Of a stretch of 62,157 bases of DNA, positions 51,601 through 59,632 are shown in pieces. The notes under the pieces are model-generated. The model searched no databases. It worked only from the letters and a program-made list of their open reading frames with translations, and was not told the origin of the DNA. Source of the DNA: CAZEAB01 sp964552945 (GTDB taxonomy: Archaea; Nanobdellota; Nanobdellia; Woesearchaeales; GW2011-AR9); assembly GCA_964552945.1 (NCBI GenBank), contig CAZKIP010000008.1:1-62157 (forward strand), in the 5' to 3' direction. Numbering within the stretch: the stretch's first letter is position 1; every line of letters begins with the position of its first letter. The position numbers and the translations under genes were made by a program.

Positions 51601-54135
51601 GACTCAAACCTAACAAATTCTGATGGATTTACACGTATGGAAGTTACTGAATATTATCGAAGTGGAAAACAGAACTTTTTTGTAACTCCAAGTACAATCG
51701 GAGTTTCTTTCAATAATTTCACCAGTAATAGCACCAATGTTAACTTGATTAATGCTACCTATACAAAAACTTACTTGAAAATGTCTCAAATGCTTTGTGG
51801 TTCCACAATTACAAGTAGTTTCTCTTTGGGTAGTAATTATCTTTGCTCTGGTGATGGCTTTACGATAGATGCAGACGATGTTACAATTTTAGGAAATGGA
51901 TACAATCTTACTGGTTTGGGTACTGGAAAAGGAATCTCGGTAACAAGCAGAAACAATTTTAATTTAATAGATTTAAGAATTACCAATTTTTCTCGTGGTG
52001 TTTATTATGAAAGCTCCCACCATGGAAATTTAACTGGAGTTACTTTGGTTAATAACACGATTGGTGTTCTTTACAATAATTCAAACAATAATTCTATTTT
52101 TGGTGGTTTATTGATAAACAATTCTTTACACAACCTTTTATCTACAGGAAATATAACAAATAACTCCTTAATCAATGTTTCAGGTAACAGGACTAATGTT
52201 ACAACTGAATCGAACGCTTCTATTTTCTTTAAGTATTACGTGGATGTTAATGTAACCAATGATGGGGTCTCTGTACCAAATGCAAATATCTTTGGTTACT
52301 TTAACGACACTCAAGATTTAGACGATTCTGCAGTTTCTGAAGCTAATGGAGTGGGTCGTTTGGAGTTAACAGAATTAAAGAAAAATAGCACTGGAGATTA
52401 TGTCCTTACTCCCCACAATATCTCCGTTTATTTTGATTATCTGGGAAATAACATAAGTAATTTTACTCACATCAATTTGACTCAGACAAATAGTACTTCA
52501 ATTAATCTAAGTCTTAGTTTAAATTGTACTTCTCCTTCAGGAACACACTCTGTAACTACAGATACTACTTTCTGTCCAGGAACTTTTTCAGTTGAACAAA
52601 TTACAATAGATAGTTCAAATTTAGAAATAAGTTGCGTTCAAACTGTTTTAAAAGCAGATCCAAGTTCTTCAGCTTTGAGTATTATTAGAATGAGTAGTAT
52701 GGATCATGTAAAAATTTCTTCGTGTAACATCGACTCTACTTCATCCTCATCTTCATATGGTCTTTGGGCCTATGATGCAGATAATTTAACAGTTACAAAT
52801 ACCAGTTTTGTAGGAGGAGAGGTAGGTTACTTGGCTGTCAATTGTGAAGGATGTACTAATTTTTCTTTTGTCTCTTCCAATATCACTGGATATTATACCG
52901 GAATAAGTTTTTCTACTAGTGTTGATGGTATCACTCGTTCAGCAAAGATAAATAGTTCATTTTTTTCAAATACTATTAATTTACAAATTGCTGAAAATAC
53001 CATTGTTTATAATTCAACCTTTGAAGGAGGCGATGGTATACAATTTGAATCTTCAACTGACAGTTTGATTATCAATAATAGTTTTACTTCGCTAGATACC
53101 GCTATTTCGTGTTCGGCTACAGACGATTCAGTCAAAAATAATCAAGTTTATTATAATGTTTTTAGTTCGAATACAGTTAATCTAGAAAATTGTAAAAATG
53201 GGGACCATTTCAACACAACTTTTAATGATTCTGCACAAGGTAATGAATGGTCTGATTATTGTGATAAAGGAGTGGATAATAATAATGATGGTTATGCCGA
53301 TGCTTCCAATGCAGGAGTGGTGGATTGGCCGTATAACGAAACAACGAGTACAAGAGTTACTGGATTGGCTACTGAATCTACAGCTGCAGACTATGGCCCA
53401 AAGATAATAACTTGTCCTGCAGAAAATGTTTTTTTAAGTTCTTCTGGAAGTAGTGGCGGTTCTTCAGGAGATTCCGCCGGTGGTGGAACGGGAGCTCCTG
53501 CTGCTGCCGCTTCAACCGGTTCTGTTTCCGCACCAGCTGCCGCAGCAACTTCTTGCGGTTCCAACGAAGTTCTTAAAGCAACTGGATGTACTTGTATCGA
53601 AGGATATGAAAGAGTTGATGGAGTCTGTGTAAAGAAAAAAGTAGTTACCGATGGACTTAACGTAGAGATTGGAAAAGTTATCGATAGTTATGGAGAAGAT
53701 AATGTCCCTCCAACTTTATTTCAGAAAGTTTATGGAAGTCCTCTAAGTCAATTTGGTTGTTTAAACATAGAACCATTAACTATTAAAAAAATCTCAGAGA
53801 AAACTTTGTCGAAAGCATTGGACTTCCAAACTAATGGGAAAACTTTTGATTTTGCTTACGATGTTGCAGGAGAGAAATTGCAACTTTATTTGATGTTTAA
53901 AGGTCAAGTAGGGGATGTTTGTGCAGAGTTTGACATATTCACCAGAGATCCTGCCATAAATTTAGAGAAAAAAGCTAACCCTGTCTTAGATTTTTTCACT
54001 TACCAAAACATGATGGGAAAACCGCAATTTATCAACCAACTTTTAACAATTGATGTGGATAGATGTAGCACTTTAGCTGAAGACTTTAGAAATGATTTGG
54101 CTTGGATATATATGAAGGAAACAGATTGCATATGA
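48673..54135 (+). CDS. Giant surface protein with parallel beta-helix repeats and a type IV pilin-like signal
   Basis: This protein has 1820 residues. The N-terminus KRGQIGLVVVLIVLLSLVG looks like a class III (pilin/archaellin type) signal, cut after RG. Four modules then each begin with a cysteine-rich motif (CGDRITSNYTM, FCGDSVTNNVTL, LCGSTITSSFSL, LNCTSPSGTHSV) and run into asparagine/serine-rich parallel beta-helix coils with many possible N-glycosylation sites (NxS/T). A short Ig-like piece separates the first two modules. The C-terminal part has a G/S/A linker, an EGF-like TGCTCIEGYERVDGVCV, and an alpha/beta domain of about 170 residues. Likely an extracellular adhesin or S-layer-like protein. 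Confidence 0.88.
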   Translation: MYVSKRGQIGLVVVLIVLLSLVGVFAWFVGGGFTGAVVSEVEVPVENLALSDEDIDVIIESTSDMILPTANCGGATTCNCGDRITSNYTMTSALEDCSTESALVIGANDVVLDCHNYHINSSGGNTYGINNSAGYDNVQILNCNVSGVLRGITVGNSKSNNFTIWNTTIDMTHDSGTYGIYYYNSSNSSIDNSRIFVPTSANGIHLDSSPFGNVTNNIINLTPGSSTAFTGQTNSDNGYFSNNTVESQGPGVIVDSRNFTIDNNKIIVSGGYGIDVFSAGSAKVIDNSITSHANSWYAIYAGGSNFSIQGNVINVTQDSSAGIYVGSEKGAMVFKNIVNASGNSDSYGVELSGTTQSSFVDNILTTSQSSTIYLSSGTNNIFRNNSLNQTGAGDYGFNIGDGNNFFYGNTVHSAGYGFYVSNANNNWFQDNTILFNVTTGFHLFSSTAGSTLLNNNITSTGLAVFDETTTTERNYLIYNNSFGEIKWIDNGTGGFISNLTITSDIYFGKNIFINNHSAAVNLSSFGPTSLIGFNANITLYQMNFSIVNTLHRVENASNTSSVFILSNGEDCQTTNCTIISQGFGRVIFNTTHLGSFAVNGTSSNFNTIPNVTSVFVNASTTNNGTFNDLYCYINTNDGEQNLLGVEWIWYNGSNAVLAGNTTVNKGNVSLVSTLDDSYTTSGEGWNCSVQVNDGFTTSSWNSSNISVDSAFCGDSVTNNVTLTRSLLDCSATGLNVTHHGITLDCNGYSINGTNYGTGVRVNASGVTVKNCQINNFDRGIDLTNGVAARGSVFILNNVISLIDGNGSNDGAIIVQASTGSGFKIRNNNISHSNKSAIKLFSTISGVDSYGNILNNNSYGFWLEEFSINNNFSTEIITNSSFAIYANESGASLTTDIHRNTFRDSYFSENTNDVFISKETSANITIINSSTDKTKITAPTTSNVFFKLYVDVYINDTSGNPITNANVTAHNSIERLEDSNLTNSDGFTRMEVTEYYRSGKQNFFVTPSTIGVSFNNFTSNSTNVNLINATYTKTYLKMSQMLCGSTITSSFSLGSNYLCSGDGFTIDADDVTILGNGYNLTGLGTGKGISVTSRNNFNLIDLRITNFSRGVYYESSHHGNLTGVTLVNNTIGVLYNNSNNNSIFGGLLINNSLHNLLSTGNITNNSLINVSGNRTNVTTESNASIFFKYYVDVNVTNDGVSVPNANIFGYFNDTQDLDDSAVSEANGVGRLELTELKKNSTGDYVLTPHNISVYFDYLGNNISNFTHINLTQTNSTSINLSLSLNCTSPSGTHSVTTDTTFCPGTFSVEQITIDSSNLEISCVQTVLKADPSSSALSIIRMSSMDHVKISSCNIDSTSSSSSYGLWAYDADNLTVTNTSFVGGEVGYLAVNCEGCTNFSFVSSNITGYYTGISFSTSVDGITRSAKINSSFFSNTINLQIAENTIVYNSTFEGGDGIQFESSTDSLIINNSFTSLDTAISCSATDDSVKNNQVYYNVFSSNTVNLENCKNGDHFNTTFNDSAQGNEWSDYCDKGVDNNNDGYADASNAGVVDWPYNETTSTRVTGLATESTAADYGPKIITCPAENVFLSSSGSSGGSSGDSAGGGTGAPAAAASTGSVSAPAAAATSCGSNEVLKATGCTCIEGYERVDGVCVKKKVVTDGLNVEIGKVIDSYGEDNVPPTLFQKVYGSPLSQFGCLNIEPLTIKKISEKTLSKALDFQTNGKTFDFAYDVAGEKLQLYLMFKGQVGDVCAEFDIFTRDPAINLEKKANPVLDFFTYQNMMGKPQFINQLLTIDVDRCSTLAEDFRNDLAWIYMKETDCI

Positions 54136-54185
54136 AAAGGTTTATAAGAAGTAATTATTTAATACTAAAAAAAGAAGGTGAATAA

Positions 54186-54416
54186 ATGTTAGTATTTGGT
54201 GCGGATATACCGCTTATTGAAGTAATCTTTGCTCTAGCTATTATTATCTTCTTTCTTCTTGTAGAATCTGTTGTTGTTGTAATGTTAATGGTAAAACAGC
54301 TTAACAAAACTAAAAGAATGACGGAACTTATCCAGAATTTATCAAACACCTTGCTTCAAATTAAAAAGGCAGAAATTGAAGAGTTGGATAAGATTAGGTC
54401 TATCAATAGAAAATAA
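54186..54416 (+). CDS. Small membrane protein
   Basis: This 76-residue protein has one long membrane segment (about residues 9-36, LIEVIFALAIIIFFLLVESV and on), then a basic cytoplasmic coiled helix (NKTKRMTELIQNLSNTLLQI). A GGTG sequence lies just before the ATG. It follows the giant surface protein by 50 bases and a TATA-like TTTATAAG, so it may assist export or anchoring of that protein. Unknown. Confidence 0.7.
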   Translation: MLVFGADIPLIEVIFALAIIIFFLLVESVVVVMLMVKQLNKTKRMTELIQNLSNTLLQIKKAEIEELDKIRSINRK

Positions 54417-54433
54417 ATAAAAAAATAAAAACT

Positions 54434-55147
54434 CTATTTAGGAGCTTCTTTTTTCTCATCTGGTGCTAATTCGTCAATGATTGGTTGAGGTATTCCTCCT
54501 TCAACCATAGCTGCCCTAATCTTTCTGTTTTCTTTTCCTTCAAGATCTTTCATAATAGCTTTTGCTTTGACTTCGAATTCAGCCCTACGAGTTTTCATCT
54601 CTTCTTCAAGTCTCTTCCTTTCTTCTTCCAGTTGTTTCTTCTCTTCTTCACTAATCTCTGTTTTACCAGATGAAATTTCAGAATCAAACTTACCTTCATC
54701 AATCGCTTTTAGAGCTTCCTGAGCAGGCATTCCTTCTACAAGAATTCCCATAGATTGGCAAGTTCCTACAATCTCTTTAACTCTCATTTTGGTATCTTTA
54801 CCAAGAAGAGCGTCTTCTTTCATCTTAGAAATCTTAATAATTTGCTCTATTAATAGATCTGCTACTTTTTCAGTTAAAGGGTTACTTGCTCCTTTCTGTA
54901 TTCCAGCTTCTTTTCTGATTAAAGCAGCTGCAGGAGGAGTACCAACTTCAATACTAAATTCTTTAGTTTCAGTGTCAATAGTAACTTTTACAGGAACTTT
55001 CATTCCTTTTAATTCTGCAGTTTTTTGATTTATTTCACTAACTACTTGTCCAATGTTAACTCCAGTAGGTCCTAGAGCTGGTCCAAGCGGGGGAGCAGCG
55101 GTTGCTTTCCCTCCTTCAATAAGAGTTTCAACAGTTTGTTTTGCCAT
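54434..55147 (-). CDS. rpl11: Ribosomal protein L11, with extended C-terminus
   Basis: The first ~165 residues are L11: VETLIEGGKATAAPPLGPALG (from residue 5), VNIGQVVSEIN, the VGTPPAAALIRKE block and VGTCQSMGILVEG. The protein continues to 237 residues with an unusual charged coiled tail (SEEEKKQLEEERKRLEEEMK) ending in NRKIRAAMVEGGIPQPIIDE. The typical archaeal L11 is about 160 residues, so the tail is a lineage-specific extension. L1 and L10 do not follow in this window. Promoter TATA GTATTTAAACAG lies before it on the minus strand. Confidence 0.94.
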   Translation of the reverse strand: MAKQTVETLIEGGKATAAPPLGPALGPTGVNIGQVVSEINQKTAELKGMKVPVKVTIDTETKEFSIEVGTPPAAALIRKEAGIQKGASNPLTEKVADLLIEQIIKISKMKEDALLGKDTKMRVKEIVGTCQSMGILVEGMPAQEALKAIDEGKFDSEISSGKTEISEEEKKQLEEERKRLEEEMKTRRAEFEVKAKAIMKDLEGKENRKIRAAMVEGGIPQPIIDELAPDEKKEAPK

Positions 55148-55168
55148 GTATAATCACCTTAATATCTA

Positions 55169-55205
55169 TAATCGTGCGTAACAGACTGCTAAAAAGGGGT
55201 CTGTT
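55169..55205 (-). promoter_or_regulatory. Inverted repeat in the rpl11 leader
   Basis: AACAGAC and GTCTGTT are separated by about a dozen bases between the TATA box and the rpl11 start on the minus strand. It could be an operator or an autoregulatory mRNA hairpin, as known for other ribosomal protein genes. Confidence 0.35.
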
Positions 55206-55229
55206 TAAATACTTTACGTAGAATTCGCT

Positions 55230-55454
55230 TCATGCAAGACTTTCAGCATATTCTTCAGCGCAGATTTTTGAGCAGAAATTGACCTTTTCTCCTTCAATTT
55301 CTTCAGTTACTCCTTTATCACGGACTGCTGATCCACATTCAGCACATTCAATGACTTCATCGTCGTCCAAGTAACCTTCCATAAACCCGTCTTTGTTATG
55401 GTCTGAATCGTCTTCTTGTGGAGGAATTGCACCTGCCTTGTATGTTTCATCCAT
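55230..55454 (-). CDS. Small zinc-binding (TRASH/MYM-like) protein
   Basis: This 74-residue protein has an acidic first half (PPQEDDSDHNKDGFMEGYLD), then IECAECGSAVRDKG and VNFCSKICAEEYAESLA, a CxxC plus FCxxxC arrangement like TRASH or MYM-type zinc domains. These small domains are linked to metal sensing or protein contacts. It is followed by rpl11 on the same strand, which has its own promoter. Confidence 0.65.
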   Translation of the reverse strand: MDETYKAGAIPPQEDDSDHNKDGFMEGYLDDDEVIECAECGSAVRDKGVTEEIEGEKVNFCSKICAEEYAESLA

Positions 55455-55530
55455 TTTGGGTCTTTCTTCCGTTTGGTTTTTAAATGTTTCCTTTATAGTA
55501 TATATACCTATATGTTATTATAAAAAAGCC

Positions 55531-56661
55531 TTAATGAAGCAAATTTCTTTTAATTTTGTTAATAGAACGTTCCCAAGAGAAGGAGTAAGCAATAGTTTTT
55601 CTGGCATTATTACCCAATTTTTCTACTAATTCGGGATTTGCAAGGAGTTTTTCAATTTTCATTGCCAGCATAGTGGAACTATTTTTTGAGAAGAAAATGC
55701 CATTATAATCCTTAATCAAATAATTTTTTATAAAACCTACTTTAGAGGCAATTACTCCCAATCCTGTGGACATGGCTTCTAAGGTAGCTAGGGAAGTGGT
55801 TTCTGTAGAACTTGGCATTATAAAAATGTCCATTGCTTTAAGATATTTCTCTACATTGTTGACAAAACCAGTAAGAATACAATTATTTAGCTTTTTAAAT
55901 TCTTTAACTTGATCTTTTGGACCATCTCCAACTAAAAGTAGTTGTAAATTATCTTTATCTTCTAGCTTATTAAAAGCATCAAGGATAATTTGTACGTTTT
56001 TCTCTTTAGAAATTCTACCTACATAACCTATGACTTTCTTTTCAGATTTTATACCTATTTTTTTCTTACTTTCTTTTTTATCTTTACTAGGAAAAAATCT
56101 TTTAATATCTACTCCTAGCTTTGTTACAACCATTGGAACTTTTATACCATTTTTTTTCAATTCATCTTTTAAATCATGATATGGGACCAGAATTTTGTCA
56201 CAATAATTAAAGAAAAATAAGTTGATTTTTCTTGCTAACGAATAAAGGAAAAGGGGAAGGGGCACAAACTTTGCCAGAACTTCCCATGATAGAACGTGAG
56301 TGTATGATATTACCTTTTTTTCATATTTATGGGCATAATACATACTTATGAAACTTAATAATGCTGGTCCTTGAACAAAAACAATTTCGGCTTCCTTAAT
56401 TGCCGTTTTAATACGTTTAAAATTGTTGAAAGAGAATTTCATACTCGGATAACCGGAGAGGGATATTTTTTTGTAAGGTTTTATGTAAGTGATCTTATCT
56501 AAATGCTTTGTTTTATGTTTTTTATTATCAAGCTTTGGAACTAGAAGAGAGATATGAAAATCATTATATGCTCTTTTAATGAATTCTTCCATGAATTTTA
56601 AAGTTCCGTCTACTTTGGGGTAGAAGGTGTCCGCTACAAGTAATAATTTTGGTTTTTCCAT
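55531..56661 (-). CDS. GT4-family glycosyltransferase
   Basis: This 376-residue protein has two Rossmann-like domains. The N-terminal acceptor domain begins PKLLLVADTFYPKVDGTLKF, and the C-terminal donor domain has VIGYVGRISKEKNVQIILDA, LLVGDGPKD, and the E-x7-E motif within PSSTETTSLATLEAMSTGLG. The layout is that of retaining GT4 enzymes such as diacylglycerol glycosyltransferases. It probably acts on lipids or surface glycans at the membrane. It is one base from the end of the PIG-L deacetylase gene, so they form an operon. Confidence 0.92.
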   Translation of the reverse strand: MEKPKLLLVADTFYPKVDGTLKFMEEFIKRAYNDFHISLLVPKLDNKKHKTKHLDKITYIKPYKKISLSGYPSMKFSFNNFKRIKTAIKEAEIVFVQGPALLSFISMYYAHKYEKKVISYTHVLSWEVLAKFVPLPLFLYSLARKINLFFFNYCDKILVPYHDLKDELKKNGIKVPMVVTKLGVDIKRFFPSKDKKESKKKIGIKSEKKVIGYVGRISKEKNVQIILDAFNKLEDKDNLQLLLVGDGPKDQVKEFKKLNNCILTGFVNNVEKYLKAMDIFIMPSSTETTSLATLEAMSTGLGVIASKVGFIKNYLIKDYNGIFFSKNSSTMLAMKIEKLLANPELVEKLGNNARKTIAYSFSWERSINKIKRNLLH

Positions 56662-56662
56662 C

Positions 56663-57295
56663 TTATTTTATCCTGAAAAAATGTTCTCCAAACCTTTTCC
56701 CAATTTTAAACCCATCTTTTATTCCTCTGTATAAGAGTAAGAGGAAGGGGTATGCAACATGAATTATTTGTGATTGAAATTTTTTAAGAGCTTTCAATTT
56801 TAGGAAGAATGTTTTTGTAACATCAACATAAAATGAAGGATATTTTGTTTTAAAGGAAACTGGGTTCCAAACTGAGTAAATGTAAATTTCTGGTTTTACT
56901 TTTAACTTTTCATAAACATCTAAAGTTACTTTATGAACTGCTCGATGGTCAGGATGGGGATCCTCACCACTATGTGTAAATATTTTGGTTGGTTTCTCTT
57001 TTTCTACTATTTCTAAGATCTTTTTTTCAAATTCTGGCGAATCTTTAAATTTCCCTTCTCTAAGTCCAAGAAAGATGAGTTCATTGTGGAGAAGTTTAGC
57101 GGCTTTGTAAGTCTCTTCTATTCTAGTTTTTTGCACAACTTCTTCTTTCAGCCAAGGATGTGATAATTCACCATATGAGAAGATTACTGCGGTAACTTTC
57201 TTCTTTTCTTTGGCGTAATTGGCGATGGTTCCACCTGCCCCAATTACAAAATCATCTGAGTGTGCACTGAAAACTAAGATTTTTTCTTTTTTCAT
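56663..57295 (-). CDS. PIG-L family (LmbE-like) deacetylase
   Basis: This 210-residue protein has the zinc motif AHSDDFVIGAGGT (family AHPDD; proline replaced by serine) and the second motif PHPDHRAVHK. The family removes N-acetyl groups from GlcNAc-linked lipids or glycans. The C-terminal part (KKFQSQIIHVAYPFLLLLYRGIKDG) is amphipathic and may sit on the membrane. It is the first gene of the pair with the GT4 enzyme, and together they fit glycolipid or surface-glycan synthesis. Confidence 0.9.
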   Translation of the reverse strand: MKKEKILVFSAHSDDFVIGAGGTIANYAKEKKKVTAVIFSYGELSHPWLKEEVVQKTRIEETYKAAKLLHNELIFLGLREGKFKDSPEFEKKILEIVEKEKPTKIFTHSGEDPHPDHRAVHKVTLDVYEKLKVKPEIYIYSVWNPVSFKTKYPSFYVDVTKTFFLKLKALKKFQSQIIHVAYPFLLLLYRGIKDGFKIGKRFGEHFFRIK

Positions 57296-57430
57296 TTATA
57301 TAGGGGTATATTTTGAATATTTAAGAAGCTTTTTGTTTTGAGGTGGATTAAGTGAACTGCGTTGTTGTTCTTACTACTGAGTGGATATAAAAAGGAACCA
57401 TTTATATAGTAAGAATTGTTCTATTATCTT

Positions 57431-57970
57431 ATGAAAACTAATTTATATATTGATACTTTGACAGAATCTGAAATAGCTAGAGTTGAAGCAAGATTAAGAC
57501 CTAGGCAAAGTTCTATGATTGGATTTTTAGGTCAAAATGAGAGTTTAAAAGAAGTGATTTATCAAGACGCAGAAACTTTGGAACAATTAGGTTTAACTCA
57601 TAAACAAGTAGCAGATAAACTTGAGTATTTAGTAACTAATCCAAGAGATTCTCATGGTTTTAAAGTTGAGTCAATGACTTATAGAGGAAGTCAACAAGAT
57701 CCATTTCAAGAAGGATGGAGTATGTCTCCGCATTCAAATGCTGATTTTACTGTTATAAATTCTGATGGAGAGGCTGTTAGTTTTCCAGGTTTAGTAATTA
57801 AATTGATTAGAGATTACCAATTTTTTGAAGGAAAGGAAACTTCTTATAGATTAGACCCAGATGAAGCTGTAAGAGTGTTGCAGATAAAACCTGGTGATGA
57901 ACATAAAACACAGCAATCTGGACCTGTAACTAAACCTAGTAAACCAAAAATTGTATATCGTGGAGGATAA
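57431..57970 (+). CDS. Unknown soluble protein
   Basis: This protein has about 179 residues from MKTNLYIDTLTESEIARVEA. A TATA box, TTTATATAG at 57401, places the start at 57431; an in-frame codon at 57416 lies too close to it. Segments include LGLTHKQVADKLEYLVTNPR, SMSPHSNADFTVINSDG and a proline-rich tail ending IVYRGG. No family recognised. The next gene (HD protein) follows after 29 bases. Confidence 0.65.
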   Translation: MKTNLYIDTLTESEIARVEARLRPRQSSMIGFLGQNESLKEVIYQDAETLEQLGLTHKQVADKLEYLVTNPRDSHGFKVESMTYRGSQQDPFQEGWSMSPHSNADFTVINSDGEAVSFPGLVIKLIRDYQFFEGKETSYRLDPDEAVRVLQIKPGDEHKTQQSGPVTKPSKPKIVYRGG

Positions 57971-57999
57971 AATATCTTATTATCTCATATAAAGATAAA

Positions 58000-58644
58000 A
58001 TGATAAATCCTGATTTAGAACAAAGGCTTGTAGAAATGCCAGAAATAGTTGCCGGAAAGGGAATTTGGCAGAATGGATTTCATGAATTTGATGTTTATGA
58101 CCACACTATTAGTTATGTTTCTCATCTCACTGAAATGACTTCTGATCCTGAAATGATTGTAGCAGGTTATTTACATGATATAGGGAAACCTGTTGTGAGA
58201 ACACCAAAAATCAAGGATGGAGTACCTGAAGAAAAAGAAGCAGGAAAACCATATCATAGATTTGATGACCATGAAAAAGTTAGTGAAGAAATGGTTAGAG
58301 ATATGAGTTCTCAATTGTTCGATGAATATGGGCTAAATCAAGATAGGATAGCTAAATTAGTTGGTGCTCATTATGTGCCATTGAAAGGCATAAAAGAGAT
58401 GAGAAAAACTTCCAATTGGGACGATTTTATATCTGCATATCACCTATTAGAACAAACTCTTGATCAAACTGGTTTGCCAAGAGAAGAAGTTATGGATATG
58501 TTTTTAGCAGATTGCTTATCTAAAGGTAAGGGTTGTACAGATAAAGAAGAACTAAAATTAATTAGGGAAGCAATACTTACAAATGGACAAAATTTAGAGA
58601 AGGTATATGGGATGCAAAGAGAAATGTATGGTGGTAAGGAATAA
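58000..58644 (+). CDS. HD-domain phosphohydrolase
   Basis: This 214-residue protein has the metal ligands of the HD superfamily: H35 in DVYDHTISYV, H59-D60 in GYLHDIGKP, further histidines in FDDHEKV, and a late aspartate in FLADCLSK. The YDHT...HDIGK layout resembles HD domains of the multifunctional tRNA nucleotidyltransferase type and of nucleotide phosphohydrolases. Substrate unknown. It may be co-transcribed with the preceding unknown gene. Confidence 0.83.
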   Translation: MINPDLEQRLVEMPEIVAGKGIWQNGFHEFDVYDHTISYVSHLTEMTSDPEMIVAGYLHDIGKPVVRTPKIKDGVPEEKEAGKPYHRFDDHEKVSEEMVRDMSSQLFDEYGLNQDRIAKLVGAHYVPLKGIKEMRKTSNWDDFISAYHLLEQTLDQTGLPREEVMDMFLADCLSKGKGCTDKEELKLIREAILTNGQNLEKVYGMQREMYGGKE

Positions 58645-58719
58645 GATGTTTGCTTATGACATTTTAAACCTACAACTAGGCCAAGTGGAGACTATTTTTA
58701 GAGGGGCTTAGAACACTTA

Positions 58720-59325
58720 TTATAAATTTGATTTTTTCAAAGTTTTTATTATTCTTACTACACCATATCCAATTAACACTACTCCAACGAGCAAATTCAA
58801 TATTTTGATTAAAGCAATAGGCACACTTTGTTTTAGAAGTGAAAACAATATTACTGACAATCCCATAAAAAGGAAAGTTGCCGATCCTACTGAAAAGCCA
58901 AAAATATATAACTCTTTTTTTGTATAATTATACTCAACCGCTTTGGTGGTAAAAATACTTGTAAAAAACACAATGGTCATCGGACTAGATATAGTCAAGA
59001 TAAAAACAGAAAGAAAACTTGATAATAAACTGACTGATTCAATATTGACAGCGGCCGAGAGACCATTGTCAATTATACCTTTAATAATAATTGCTCCAAA
59101 TAAAATGAGTACGACTGAACTAGTTATTCCAAATAAATTTTTAGTTTTTTTGTTTTCCAGCAACTTTCCGATACCTAAAATAGAAAGAGTAATGTAGAGA
59201 TAGTCAACTATTGTTACTGCTAAAACAGCAATCAATCCGTCATAGATAGATTTTTGTAGTGTTAAATTTATTATGTAGAAAAAAACTGGGCCTATTGCGA
59301 GTTGGAGAAATAATCCGTTGCTAAT
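58720..59325 (-). CDS. LysE-type exporter, 5' end truncated
   Basis: The reading frame continues upstream of the TTG at 59235: 30 more codons, to about 59325, encode GLFLQLAIGPVFFYIINLTL, the normal LysE N-terminus with its GP motif. In that stretch no ATG, GTG or TTG exists, and an in-frame TAA lies at 59331-59329. The gene therefore lacks its first ~8-15 codons, or starts at TTG 59235 without the first helix, or at an ATT. The rest shows six hydrophobic helices. The break coincides with a direct repeat TAATCCGTT-GC-TAATCCGTT (59311-59330). Confidence 0.72.
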   Translation of the reverse strand: MSNGLFLQLAIGPVFFYIINLTLQKSIYDGLIAVLAVTIVDYLYITLSILGIGKLLENKKTKNLFGITSSVVLILFGAIIIKGIIDNGLSAAVNIESVSLLSSFLSVFILTISSPMTIVFFTSIFTTKAVEYNYTKKELYIFGFSVGSATFLFMGLSVILFSLLKQSVPIALIKILNLLVGVVLIGYGVVRIIKTLKKSNL

Positions 59326-59330
59326 CCGTT
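59311..59330. repeat. Direct repeat of TAATCCGTT at the broken end of the exporter gene
   Basis: Two copies of TAATCCGTT (59311-59319 and 59322-59330) are separated by GC, exactly where the LysE-type frame loses its start. Confidence 0.6.
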
Positions 59331-59421
59331 ATGAAAAATTTTGAGATTCTTTTTCATATTGAAGTATAAGTTGTGCTTGTTTTATAAATTCTTCTTTATG
59401 GCTCTAAGAAAAATAATATGC

Positions 59422-59501
59422 GGGGATTTTCGGATAGTTGCTGTTAAATCCTTGATAGTGCAACGTAGTGCGAAGTGAAACGGAGCAAGTTTTTTGTGAC
59501 C
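59422..59501 (+). repeat. Structured repeat element, copy E3 (partial)
   Basis: The segment GGATAGTTGCTGTTA with its left flank (59422-59445) closely matches the 3' arm of element E2 near 62105-62130. GCGAAGTGAAACGGAGC resembles E2's last bases. It ends with TTTTTTGTGACC (59490-59501), which recurs inverted at 60912-60923 in element E1. The 5' arm seems to be missing. Confidence 0.5.
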
Positions 59502-59563
59502 GTACACACAGACTGGTGCCGTCTTTAATCTTCATTTATTCTTTATTGTTTTATTTTTAGAAG

Positions 59564-59577
59564 AGGGGGACTTAAGA
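59564..59577 (+). repeat. 14-bp inverted repeat, left copy (Fic unit)
   Basis: AGGGGGACTTAAGA. The perfect reverse complement lies at 60818-60831. Both copies precede a promoter (of the Fic gene and of the small gene on the other strand). Confidence 0.8.
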
Positions 59578-59581
59578 GCAA

Positions 59582-59620
59582 GGTGTCTACAAAAGCGAAA
59601 GATTTAAATATGTAGACACC
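59582..59620. promoter_or_regulatory. Palindrome around the Fic promoter
   Basis: GGTGTCTACA (59582-59591) and TGTAGACACC (59611-59620) flank the TATA-like GATTTAAATA. A protein bound to both arms would cover the promoter, so this looks like an operator. The same palindrome recurs at the 3' end of the gene. Confidence 0.6.
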
Positions 59621-59632
59621 CATCAATAATAT

